Shown piece by piece: positions 5,698 through 12,701 of a DNA stretch of 16,849 bases. The notes beneath the pieces were generated by a model, which saw only the letters and a program-made list of their open reading frames with translations, did no database searches and had not been told where the DNA came from. The translations under genes and the position numbers were made by a program. The stretch spans positions 754 through 17,602 of the forward strand of contig DKTP01000040.1 of the NCBI GenBank assembly GCA_002473085.1, given 5' to 3'. Numbering within the stretch: position 1 is the stretch's first letter; each line of letters starts with the position of its first letter. Source of the stretch: Anaerolineales bacterium UBA7227. GTDB taxonomy: Bacteria > Chloroflexota > Anaerolineae > Anaerolineales > Villigracilaceae.

Positions 5698-7890
5698 TCA
5701 GCCGCCGCCCGCGGCGAGATCGGCCGCCTTGAGTTCAAAGTAGGCCTGCATGACGCGCGCCACAATGGGCGCGGCCACCGAGGCGCCTTCGCCGCCGTTG
5801 TAGCAGAACGCCAGGATGATGACTTCAGGGTCTTCGTAGGGGGCGTAGGCCAGCGTCCACGAATGAGTGGGCCACGCGCCAAAGCGGCATTTGTTGGCTT
5901 TGAGCGCCACGTCGTCGCAGTATTCGGCGGTGCCAGTCTTGCCCGCGATGGCGATCGGAAATTTAACGGGATCGCCAAAGACCTTGTTGAGCGTGCCGCG
6001 GCGGATGCCGCCCTGGTGATCGATCACCGCGAGGCGCATCCCCTCTTGCACTTTCTGCACTACGTAAGGAGACACCGTTTTAAAGTTTTCCGTCTCTGTG
6101 CAGTAGGGGCCCTCGCAGAGGAAGTCGCGGATGATCGCGTCCTGGGTGATGTCCCATTTCACGTTGGCGGTGAAGGGGGAGATCTGGTAACTGGTCGGGC
6201 TGGCTTTTGAGTCGGTGATGGCGCCCGTGGCGGGGTCGTACCATTTCTCGATGACGTTGCCTTCGCTGTCCTGCACTTCGCGGACGATGGTCGGCTGCAT
6301 CAGTTTGCCGTTGTTGGCGATGGTCGCGCCGGACATCAAGACCTGCAACGGCGTGGCGAGGACGTATCCCTGCCCCACGCTGGCGATATAGGTATCGCCG
6401 GTGGACCAGTTCTCGCCCTTGTTGATGCGCTTCCATTGCGGCGTGGGGATGAGTCCGCCCTGCTCGCCCGGCAGTTGGATGCCCGAGGGCTGGTCGTAGC
6501 CGATGGCGCGGGCGTATTCGCGCAGGCGCTCGATGCCCAGGCCCTGTTTGATCTCGTCTTTAAAACCGCCGCCCAATTTATAGAAACAGACGTTGCTCGA
6601 ATAGGCGATGCAATGCAGGTAGTCAATTGTCCCAAATCCTTCGGGATTGAGGACGTTGTTTACATTGTAGTTCCAGTCCACAAACTCCTGCTCTGCGCTC
6701 GCCAGGTTGACGGCGTACGTATTGGGCAGAGTCAATTTGCCTGGCGACTGGATGACCTGGTCCACCGTCACGACGCCCTCGTTCAGCGCGCCGGTGGCCG
6801 TGGATATCTTGAACGTGGAGCCGGGCGGGAACTCGCTTGAGACGGCATTATTCAAAAGCGGGTGACGCGGGTCCTGGCTGAGCTGGTCGTAGTAATAACC
6901 GGGGATGAGGCGCGCCATGCGGTTGTTCTCGTACGTCGGGTAAGAGACCATCGCCAGCACTTCGCCAGTGCTGGGGTTGAGGGCGATCACCACCCCGCTG
7001 GAGATGCGCTCCTCGCCAAAGTAGGCGTTCCATTCATTGATCTCATTGATGAGCGTGGCCTGCGCCGCGGACTGGAGCCGCGTATCAATCGTCAAAGTGA
7101 CGTTGTTGCCCGGCGCGGCCGCCACAGGAGGTTCGAGATTCCGCAGCTCCTTGCCCGCCACGTCCTCCTGGATGAGACGCGTCCCGTTCTTTCCCAACAG
7201 GAGGGCGTCGAGCGAGAGTTCCACGCCGGCGTAGCCGACCTTGTCGCGGCGGGGGACGAAGCCCTGGGCGCGGTAGTCCGCCTCAAGCGAGGCGGGAATC
7301 GGGCCGAGGAAGCCGACCACGGCCGCGGTCAGCGAGCCGGTCGGGTAGTCGCGCATCGGCTCCACTTCCACCGCCACGCCGGGCCAGTCCACGGCGCGTT
7401 CGCTGACGATACGCGCGGCGTTGGCGTCCACATAACACTTCACCTTGACCGGGGTATAGGGGGAATTGGAGCGGCCCAACGCGACCAGTTGGGCGATGCC
7501 CGGGCCCTCGGTGCAGGCCGAGTACAGTTTGGCTTCCTCCACCGTCCCCTGATTGACCGGCACGCCGATGAGGGCGGAAAGTTCGCGATAGATATTCTGA
7601 ATGTCGGCGTTGTCGTCCGGGAGACCTGCGGGGGTGATGACCACATTGTAGGAGGCGACGTTGCGCGCCAGGACATACCCGTTGCGGTCGTAGATGATGC
7701 CGCGCGGCGCGGGCGAATTGACCGTGGAGGTGTAGTTTTCCACCGCCTGCTCCAGCCAGCCTGGATGCTCCAACACCTGCAAGCGGACCAGCCGCGCCGC
7801 CAATAGGACGATCACGCCCGCGATCGTCGCGTAGACGATCCACATGCGCCACGGCGCGGCGGACGTTTGGGAAACGGAACCAGCGCTCAT
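5698..7890 (-). CDS. mrdA: Penicillin-binding protein 2, elongasome transpeptidase
   Basis: A 730-residue class B penicillin-binding protein that cross-links peptidoglycan during rod elongation, paired with RodA. Residues about 14-36 are the single membrane anchor, followed by the PBP dimerisation region (RGIIYDRNGYVLARN). The transpeptidase domain has all three catalytic motifs: Ser358-TFK, Ser431-Ser-Asn433 and Lys651-TGT. The stretch between the second and third motifs is long (about 218 residues). Nine Cys lie in the extracytoplasmic part, several in close pairs (427/435, 592/597, 658/668), suggesting disulfides. The ATG at 7890 overlaps the mreD stop in ATGA, and the membrane helix begins just after it. 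A longer in-frame reading upstream only crosses mreD and is not used. Context with mreBCD supports PBP2 over the division protein FtsI. Confidence 0.95.
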   Translation of the reverse strand: MSAGSVSQTSAAPWRMWIVYATIAGVIVLLAARLVRLQVLEHPGWLEQAVENYTSTVNSPAPRGIIYDRNGYVLARNVASYNVVITPAGLPDDNADIQNIYRELSALIGVPVNQGTVEEAKLYSACTEGPGIAQLVALGRSNSPYTPVKVKCYVDANAARIVSERAVDWPGVAVEVEPMRDYPTGSLTAAVVGFLGPIPASLEADYRAQGFVPRRDKVGYAGVELSLDALLLGKNGTRLIQEDVAGKELRNLEPPVAAAPGNNVTLTIDTRLQSAAQATLINEINEWNAYFGEERISSGVVIALNPSTGEVLAMVSYPTYENNRMARLIPGYYYDQLSQDPRHPLLNNAVSSEFPPGSTFKISTATGALNEGVVTVDQVIQSPGKLTLPNTYAVNLASAEQEFVDWNYNVNNVLNPEGFGTIDYLHCIAYSSNVCFYKLGGGFKDEIKQGLGIERLREYARAIGYDQPSGIQLPGEQGGLIPTPQWKRINKGENWSTGDTYIASVGQGYVLATPLQVLMSGATIANNGKLMQPTIVREVQDSEGNVIEKWYDPATGAITDSKASPTSYQISPFTANVKWDITQDAIIRDFLCEGPYCTETENFKTVSPYVVQKVQEGMRLAVIDHQGGIRRGTLNKVFGDPVKFPIAIAGKTGTAEYCDDVALKANKCRFGAWPTHSWTLAYAPYEDPEVIILAFCYNGGEGASVAAPIVARVMQAYFELKAADLAAGGG

Positions 7891-8387
7891 TCTTCCTCCT
7901 CCACCGGGTTCACCCAGCGGGACAGGTCTCGCGTCAACCAGAATACGGGGATGGAAAATAATAGATTTAGAAGGGCGCTTGGGAGAATGACGAGGGTGAA
8001 GGAATCGGTCAACGGCATGGAGGCGCCCATCAACGCCAGCGCCGCATAGGAAATGAAATAAGAGAACATGGAAGCAAAAAACGTCACCGCGAACATGGCA
8101 AGCAGCGGCGCCTGCCAGATTCTGCGCTGAACGAAGCGGGCGAGCAGCGTCGCCGCGAGAAAGCCCGACAGCGGCGCCCACCACGGCAGTCCGCTGATGG
8201 AGGCGGTCGCGATCCCCGCCAGGACGCTCCAATGCCAAGCGCTCGTCACGCCCTCCTGAAGCGCCCAGGCCACAACGACGACGAGGACCAGGTCGGCAAA
8301 CCCGGAGAGAAGAGTGATTCGGCTGACGATGGCGGATTGCAGGATCACTGCCAACGCCAGCGCTGGAAAAGCGATCAGTTGGCGCAT
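7887..8387 (-). CDS. mreD: Rod shape-determining membrane protein MreD
   Basis: A 166-residue very hydrophobic protein with about five membrane segments, matching MreD in length and layout (N-terminal helix from residue 4, helices around 29-45, 50-85, 93-120 and 128-152, and an acidic tail VEEEE). MreD links MreC and the cytoplasmic MreB filaments to PBP2 and RodA; its exact biochemical role is still unclear. Sequence conservation in MreD is weak, so the call rests mainly on topology and on its place between mreC and mrdA. It starts one base after the mreC stop (TAA-T-ATG) and its TGA overlaps the mrdA ATG. Confidence 0.9.
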   Translation of the reverse strand: MRQLIAFPALALAVILQSAIVSRITLLSGFADLVLVVVVAWALQEGVTSAWHWSVLAGIATASISGLPWWAPLSGFLAATLLARFVQRRIWQAPLLAMFAVTFFASMFSYFISYAALALMGASMPLTDSFTLVILPSALLNLLFSIPVFWLTRDLSRWVNPVEEEE

Positions 8388-8388
8388 A

Positions 8389-9234
8389 TTATGGGGTCTG
8401 GGTGGGGACCAGCGGCGCGATGTCCACAGGGCGGAAGTTGGTGATGATCAACACGATGGACAGGCGGGAAAAGTCCACCGCAGGCTGCACCGAGGCCTGC
8501 TGGAACAACTCGGCTTCGCGCTTGCGGACGTTGGTCACCTGCCCGATGATGAGGTCGGTCGGGTAGGCGCCGCCCAGCCCCGAAGTCAGGGCGAGGCTGC
8601 CCGCCTCCACGGTCACATCCTGGGGGATAAATCCAAGCGAGAGGTCGCCCGTCACCGAGCCGTTCAACGCGGCTTCCACATCTGTGTCTTTCAGGCGCAC
8701 GTTGACGACCGAAAGCGGATCGGTGATTAACTGGACGCGGGCCGCGTCCGCGATGACCGCGTCCACGCGCCCGACCAGGCCCTGGTCCGTCACGACGGGC
8801 ATGCCGCGCAGGACGCCGTCGTTGGAGCCGCGGTTGATGATGACGTAATGCAGGAACGGGCTGGGGTCGCGCCCGATCACGTCGGCGGCCACATAGTTCG
8901 ACTCGGGGTTGGCGCGGGCGTAATCCAGCAGGGCAGAGAGGGTTTCCACCTGGCTGGCGCGCTCGGAAAGTTCGATGATCTGGGCGCGCAGGGTCGCGTT
9001 TTGCGATTCCAGTTCGGCCACGCGCTGGCGCAGGGCGGCCACATCGCGCGGCGCGGCGAAGAGGTCCTGGATGGCGGTGTAGCGCGAGGAGAACCAGGAC
9101 TGCGCGTTCACCGCCAGTCCGGTGAGCCAATTGGAGACCGAGCCGAAATAGCCGCCAAGCGCGAGCGCCAAAATGCCCCCCACTATCAGAAAAATGATCG
9201 TCGTCTGTAACGAACGGGACAGCAAATCTTTCAT
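8389..9234 (-). CDS. mreC: Rod shape-determining protein MreC
   Basis: A 281-residue bitopic membrane protein that activates the PBP2-RodA pair and connects it to MreB. A short cytoplasmic N-terminus precedes a membrane helix at residues 11-30. A predicted coiled coil covers about 62-100 (DVAALRQRVAELESQNATLRAQ). The two-part extracytoplasmic beta domain then includes VIGRDPSPFLHYVIINRGSNDGV and GLVGRV, the typical MreC core. The C-terminus ends in a short Pro/Thr tail. I chose the ATG at 9234: it lies 22 nt after the mreB stop and puts the membrane helix where the family has it. A longer reading to 9294 would overlap mreB and add 20 non-conserved residues. No strong ribosome binding site precedes the ATG. 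Confidence 0.95.
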   Translation of the reverse strand: MKDLLSRSLQTTIIFLIVGGILALALGGYFGSVSNWLTGLAVNAQSWFSSRYTAIQDLFAAPRDVAALRQRVAELESQNATLRAQIIELSERASQVETLSALLDYARANPESNYVAADVIGRDPSPFLHYVIINRGSNDGVLRGMPVVTDQGLVGRVDAVIADAARVQLITDPLSVVNVRLKDTDVEAALNGSVTGDLSLGFIPQDVTVEAGSLALTSGLGGAYPTDLIIGQVTNVRKREAELFQQASVQPAVDFSRLSIVLIITNFRPVDIAPLVPTQTP

Positions 9235-9256
9235 TCTAAAGGTTCTATCAGAAAGC

Positions 9257-10327
9257 CTACAGAGAGTGGCGGGTGCTGCCGCGCTCCAGTCCAACCAGGT
9301 AACGGGACAAATTCTCGAAATCGTCGAAGATCAACCCCGCGCCGCGCGCCACGCATGTCAACGGGTCCTCCGCCACCCAAACGCGCAGGCGCAACTCGTC
9401 GGAAAGGCGTTCTGTGAGTCCCTGCAAGAGCGCGCCGCCGCCCGCGAGACAAATGCCCACGTCCATCAAGTCCGCCACGATCTCAGGCGGGATCTCGTCC
9501 AGCGCGTCGCGGACGGTGTCCACAATCACCTGCACCGAACCCGACAGCGCCTCGCGCATTTCCACGGAGGAGACTTGAATCGTTTCGGGCAGGCCCGTCA
9601 CCAGGTTGCGGCCGCGCACGTCCATGGTCTTCTCGGTCGGAAGCGGATAGGCCGAACCGATCTGCCATTTGATCTGCTCGGCCACGCCTTCGCCGGTCAG
9701 CAGGTTGTATTTGTTGCGCAGATATTGGACAATGTCCTGGTCCATCTCGTCGCCCGCCACGCGCAGGGAACGCGAGACGACCACGCCGCTCATCGACATG
9801 ACCGCCACTTCGGTCGTCCCGCCGCCGATGTCAACCACCATCGAGCCGCGGATTTCGCCGATGGGCAGTCCCGCGCCAAGCGCGGCCGCGATCGGCTCCT
9901 CGATGAGGAAGGCCTGGCGCGCGCCGGCGGCCATCACCGCGTCGTAGACAGCGCGCTTTTCGACCTCCGTCACGCCGGTGGGAATCCCGACGATCACGCG
10001 CGGACGCGGCAGCGGCACTACGCTCTGGTCGTGCACCTTGCCGATGAAATATTCGAGCATGATCTGTGTGACGTCAAATTCGGAGATCACGCCATCCCGC
10101 ACCGGGCGTACAGCCATGACGTTCGTGGGCGTGCGTCCGGCCATCTCTTTGGCTTCCAGGCCAATGGCGAGAGGCTGGCGCAGCCGCTTGTCGATCGTCA
10201 CCCACGAAGGTTCGTTGATGACGATCCCCTTGCCGCGCACGCTGACGAGAGTATTTGCAGTGCCCAGGTCAATGGCGATGTCGAGAGAAAAAAAACCTAA
10301 AAGCCGGTTGAGCGGATTGAAGGCCAA
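9257..10327 (-). CDS. mreB: Rod shape-determining actin homologue MreB
   Basis: A 356-residue bacterial actin that forms membrane-bound filaments guiding side-wall synthesis. The phosphate-1 loop DIAIDLGTANT (16-26), the phosphate-2 segment VVDIGGGTTE (164-173), the conserved IEEPIAAALGAGLPI (142-156) and the adenosine motif AGGGALLQGL near the C-terminus are all present. The short hydrophobic N-terminus (NRLLGFF) could contribute to membrane binding. The start codon is TTG at 10327, supported by GAGGAA 6 nt upstream and the family's normal N-terminus; no ATG or GTG fits better. It is the first gene of the shape cluster, with a consensus -10 about 45 nt upstream. mreC follows after 22 nt. Confidence 0.97.
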   Translation of the reverse strand: MAFNPLNRLLGFFSLDIAIDLGTANTLVSVRGKGIVINEPSWVTIDKRLRQPLAIGLEAKEMAGRTPTNVMAVRPVRDGVISEFDVTQIMLEYFIGKVHDQSVVPLPRPRVIVGIPTGVTEVEKRAVYDAVMAAGARQAFLIEEPIAAALGAGLPIGEIRGSMVVDIGGGTTEVAVMSMSGVVVSRSLRVAGDEMDQDIVQYLRNKYNLLTGEGVAEQIKWQIGSAYPLPTEKTMDVRGRNLVTGLPETIQVSSVEMREALSGSVQVIVDTVRDALDEIPPEIVADLMDVGICLAGGGALLQGLTERLSDELRLRVWVAEDPLTCVARGAGLIFDDFENLSRYLVGLERGSTRHSL

Positions 10328-10333
10328 GTCGGG

Positions 10334-10339
10334 TTCCTC
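10334..10339 (-). promoter_or_regulatory. Ribosome binding site that decides the mreB TTG start
   Basis: On the minus strand GAGGAA is followed by CCCGAC and TTG (10327-10325). It is the only good ribosome binding site near the beginning of the conserved MreB sequence. Confidence 0.65.
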
Positions 10340-10372
10340 GGTGAAAGTCTATGCGAATTTGCGAACGGGCTT

Positions 10373-10378
10373 ATTATA
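10373..10378 (-). promoter_or_regulatory. -10 box of the mreBCD-mrdA promoter
   Basis: Consensus TATAAT reads on the minus strand, followed by a leader of about 40 nt to the mreB TTG. No good -35 is present at 16-18 nt. A small dyad, GGCTT-TT-AAGCC (10385-10396), occupies the spacer, and the 8-bp palindrome TTACGTAA (10401-10408) lies just upstream. Both could be operator sites; that part is inference. Confidence 0.6.
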
Positions 10379-10521
10379 CCATGAGGCTTTTAAGCCAAAT
10401 TTACGTAACGTTTTGACGCAAGCGGGGGTTATAGTGGGTGAATTTCAGTTTCAGTAGATCGCGAAACCCCGCGCGGCGCTTTCGTGAACTACTGATTTTA
10501 TACATTCATCGAGGAGGACCC

Positions 10522-11376
10522 ATGTCCAAAACCGCACTTGTGACCGACAGCACCGCCTGGATTCCGAAAGACCTGCTCGCGCAATACAACATCACCGTCG
10601 CCCCGCAGGTCCTCATCTGGGGAGAGGAGACTTTGAACGACGGCATAGACATTCAGCCTACGGAATTCTATTCCCGCATCAAGACCGCCAAAGTCATGCC
10701 GACCACCTCGCAGGTATCCGTCGTCTCCATGCAAAAGATTTTCGCCGACCTGCTGGAAAAAGGCTTCGACGTCCTCGGCATCTTCATTTCTTCCAAACTT
10801 TCGGGGACGATCCAATCGGCTACACAGGCGCGCGAGGCGCTGAACTCGGGCAAGGACAAAATCCACATCGTGGACAGCTACTCGACCGCCATGGCGATGG
10901 GCTTCCACGTACTGGCCGCGGCCCGCGCCATCGAGAAGGGCGCCAGTCTCGCCGAGGCCATCTCTGTAGCGGAAAAAGCCCGCGACCACACCGGCGTCTA
11001 CTTCGCGGTGGAAACGCTGGAATTCCTGCATCGCGGCGGACGCATCGGCGGCGCGCAGCGCTTCATCGGCGCCGCGCTGAACATGAAGCCCGTCCTCGCC
11101 CTCGTGGATGGACGCGTGGAGGCTATCGAGCGCATCCGTACCAAGAGCAAGGCGGTCGAGCGCGTCTTTGAACTGGTGGCGGAGAAGACGCGGGGCAAAA
11201 CGCCCCTGCATCTCGCCTCGCTGCACGCCAACGCGCCCGAAGAAGCCCGCGCCCTTTTGGAGCGCGCCCGCAAGGAACTCAACGCGGAGGAAGCCGTCTT
11301 CACCGAGGTCAGTCCCGTGGTGGGGAATCACGCCGGACCCGGCGTGGTGGGACTGGCCTACATGGCCGGGATGTAA
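10522..11376 (+). CDS. DegV family fatty-acid-binding protein
   Basis: A 284-residue DegV/FakB-type protein. Members bind one fatty acid in a deep pocket; in Firmicutes, FakB presents it to the kinase FakA for phosphorylation. Family marks are VTDSTAWIP near the N-terminus, the MPTTSQVS motif (about 62-69), ISSKLSGT (about 94-101), the mid segment FLHRGGRIGG and the C-terminal HAGPGVVGLAY. The ATG at 10522 has a strong ribosome binding site, GAGGAGG (10511-10517). It is transcribed alone, divergently from mreB, and ends at a long hairpin. No FakA/DhaK-like kinase gene is in the window, so its partner is unknown. I am confident about the family but not about the ligand or pathway. Confidence 0.95.
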   Translation: MSKTALVTDSTAWIPKDLLAQYNITVAPQVLIWGEETLNDGIDIQPTEFYSRIKTAKVMPTTSQVSVVSMQKIFADLLEKGFDVLGIFISSKLSGTIQSATQAREALNSGKDKIHIVDSYSTAMAMGFHVLAAARAIEKGASLAEAISVAEKARDHTGVYFAVETLEFLHRGGRIGGAQRFIGAALNMKPVLALVDGRVEAIERIRTKSKAVERVFELVAEKTRGKTPLHLASLHANAPEEARALLERARKELNAEEAVFTEVSPVVGNHAGPGVVGLAYMAGM

Positions 11377-11411
11377 CCCCCGCCGGGGCAGACCCTGCCC
11401 AGATCAAATTG

Positions 11412-11448
11412 ACGCGAACCTCCTGCCGAAGCGGGAGGTTCGCGTTTC
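11412..11448 (+). terminator. Terminator downstream of degV
   Basis: A 12-bp perfect stem, ACGCGAACCTCC (11412-11423) with its complement (11434-11445), can be extended inward by a wobble and two GC pairs to a CGAA tetraloop. Only three T follow, so termination may be moderate or factor-assisted. Confidence 0.7.
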
Positions 11449-11482
11449 AGGCGCTCATTTAGAGACTGTTTCTTAAGTACAT

Positions 11483-11548
11483 GGATTCTCACGGATCGAA
11501 CCCTAAAAAAAATCCGTGTTTGTCCGTGCAATCCGTCAAATCCGCGTA
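11483..11548. repeat. Degenerate ATCCGTG-type tandem repeat with inverted copy
   Basis: Four consecutive units of 9-10 nt (beginning at 11512, 11522, 11531 and 11540) share the core TCCGTG/TCCGTC/TCCGCG. An inverted, shorter copy, GGATTCTCACGGAT, lies at 11483-11496, separated by an A-rich stretch. Nothing in 11449-11598 looks coding; this repeat fills the gap between degV and the next gene. Confidence 0.65.
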
Positions 11549-11598
11549 CAAAAAGAAATTAAGAAGCGCTCTCTTAAGCGAAAGAGACTATTTCAGCA

Positions 11599-11604
11599 TA
11601 TAAT
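11599..11604 (+). promoter_or_regulatory. -10 box placed for a leaderless ywiC-like mRNA
   Basis: TATAAT is followed by exactly six bases (CGAGGC) and then the ATG at 11611, so the expected transcription start falls on the A of the start codon. The GAGG between them is too close to ATG to serve as a normal ribosome binding site. No clear -35 is present. Confidence 0.6.
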
Positions 11605-11610
11605 CGAGGC

Positions 11611-12429
11611 ATGAAAAAATACTTTAACCGCATGATCGCGTTGCCGCAGGACCACGGCTCGTGGGTCTTCATTCTCAGTCCACTCCTTATCGGTATTTTC
11701 GCAAGCGGGACGTTCAACGCCGCCACCTTCAACCTGATCGTCGCCGCCATGGCCGCCTTCCTGATCCGCCAGCCAAGTACGGTCGCGGTCAAAGCCTACG
11801 CCGGGAGGCGTCCGCGCAAAGACCTGCCGGCGGCGCGCTTCTGGTTCGGGATCTACGGCATCCTCGCGCTGCTGGCGCTGGCGGAACTCTTCTACCTGAA
11901 ACAGGGCTACATCGCCTTCCTCGCCGTCCCTGGGATTCCCGTCTTTGCCTGGCATCTGTGGCTGGTGAGCCGGCGCGCCGAACGCAGGCAGGCGGGCGTG
12001 GAGATCATCGCCACGGGAGTTCTCTCGCTCGTCGCGCCGGCCGCCCTCTGGGTGGGACTCGGTCGCTACGACCCCGCGGGCTGGCAGCTGTGGGCGTTGA
12101 CGTGGGCGCAAAGCGCGGCCAGCATCGTCTACGCGTATCTGCGCCTCGAACAGCGCGAACAGGCCGAAAGTCCCGCGCCCCGCGAACGTTGGAGGATGGG
12201 ACGCCGCGCCATGCTCTACAACTCCTTCAACCTCGGCGCGGCGCTCCTGCTCGGCTGGACGGGATTCCTGCCGCGCTGGATCTTCGTCCCGTATCTGCTT
12301 CAGTGGCTGGAAACGGTCTGGGGAATCCAGAACCCGGCTACGGGTTGGAAGCCGACGCGCATCGGCATCCGCCAGCTGATCGTCAGCAGCGCGTGGACCA
12401 TCCTCTTCATCATCACATGGAGGCTATGA
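11611..12429 (+). CDS. YwiC-like family integral membrane protein
   Basis: A 272-residue protein with about seven or eight hydrophobic segments and the hallmark N-terminal motif PQDHGSW (12-18), which matches the P-x-x-HG-x-W start of the YwiC-like family. Other conserved-looking parts are FLIRQPSTVAVKAY, RRPRKDLPAARFW and, near the C-terminus, PYLLQWLETVWG. The function of the family is not established; B. subtilis ywiC lies near nitrate respiration genes, but that context is absent here. The start is fixed by the -10 box 6 nt upstream and by the family motif. The stop TGA overlaps the ATG of the next gene by one base, so the two are translationally coupled. Confidence 0.85.
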   Translation: MKKYFNRMIALPQDHGSWVFILSPLLIGIFASGTFNAATFNLIVAAMAAFLIRQPSTVAVKAYAGRRPRKDLPAARFWFGIYGILALLALAELFYLKQGYIAFLAVPGIPVFAWHLWLVSRRAERRQAGVEIIATGVLSLVAPAALWVGLGRYDPAGWQLWALTWAQSAASIVYAYLRLEQREQAESPAPRERWRMGRRAMLYNSFNLGAALLLGWTGFLPRWIFVPYLLQWLETVWGIQNPATGWKPTRIGIRQLIVSSAWTILFIITWRL

Positions 12430-12665
12430 TGGACGAACTTATGTGGGCGAAACTCACCGAAGTCTACGGGCGCATGGAGGCCGAACTGATCGAGAGTTAC
12501 CTCGAAGCGAACGGCATCGACGCGGAGTTGTTCCAGGAATCGGTGGGACACAACATCTATCCCGTCACCGTGGACGGGCTTGGCACGGTACAGATTTTTG
12601 TCGAGAAGGAAAACCTGACGGAAGCGGGCAGGCTGCTCGAGAATTTCAACCAGCCCGAAGAATAG
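12429..12665 (+). CDS. Small DUF2007-type putative signal-transducing protein
   Basis: A 78-residue soluble protein resembling the DUF2007 family (putative prokaryotic signal-transducing proteins). The pattern is a helix MEAELIESYLEANGIDAELF, a short central strand region around YPVTVDGLGTVQIFV, then the helix LTEAGRLLENF. The function of the family is unknown. GGAGG at 12419-12423 favours the ATG at 12429 (5 nt spacing) over the in-frame ATG codons at 12426 and 12417. It overlaps the ywiC-like stop by one base and is followed after 36 nt by the acyl-CoA dehydrogenase gene, suggesting a three-gene transcript. No membrane segment is visible. Confidence 0.8.
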   Translation: MDELMWAKLTEVYGRMEAELIESYLEANGIDAELFQESVGHNIYPVTVDGLGTVQIFVEKENLTEAGRLLENFNQPEE

Positions 12666-12701
12666 ACTCTGTAAAACCCGATAATTTGCGCGGAGAAAAA
12701 T

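Noticed and set aside
5690..5698. A single uninterrupted mreB-to-rodA operon with no internal promoter
   Set aside because: Read-through is possible, but the extended consensus -10 right after mrdA is too good to ignore, so I describe two transcription units.
7891..8238. In-frame upstream extension of mrdA
   Set aside because: It overlaps nearly all of mreD and would put 116 unrelated residues before the normal PBP2 membrane anchor; the ATG at 7890 overlaps the mreD stop as in a standard operon.
9173..10300. 375-codon plus-strand frame opposite mreC and mreB
   Set aside because: Antisense to two clear genes, with His/Arg/Asp-rich composition typical of a shadow frame.
10413..10418. TTGACG as a -35 for degV
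   Set aside because: No -10-like hexamer lies 16-18 nt downstream; TATAGT is only about 11 nt away.
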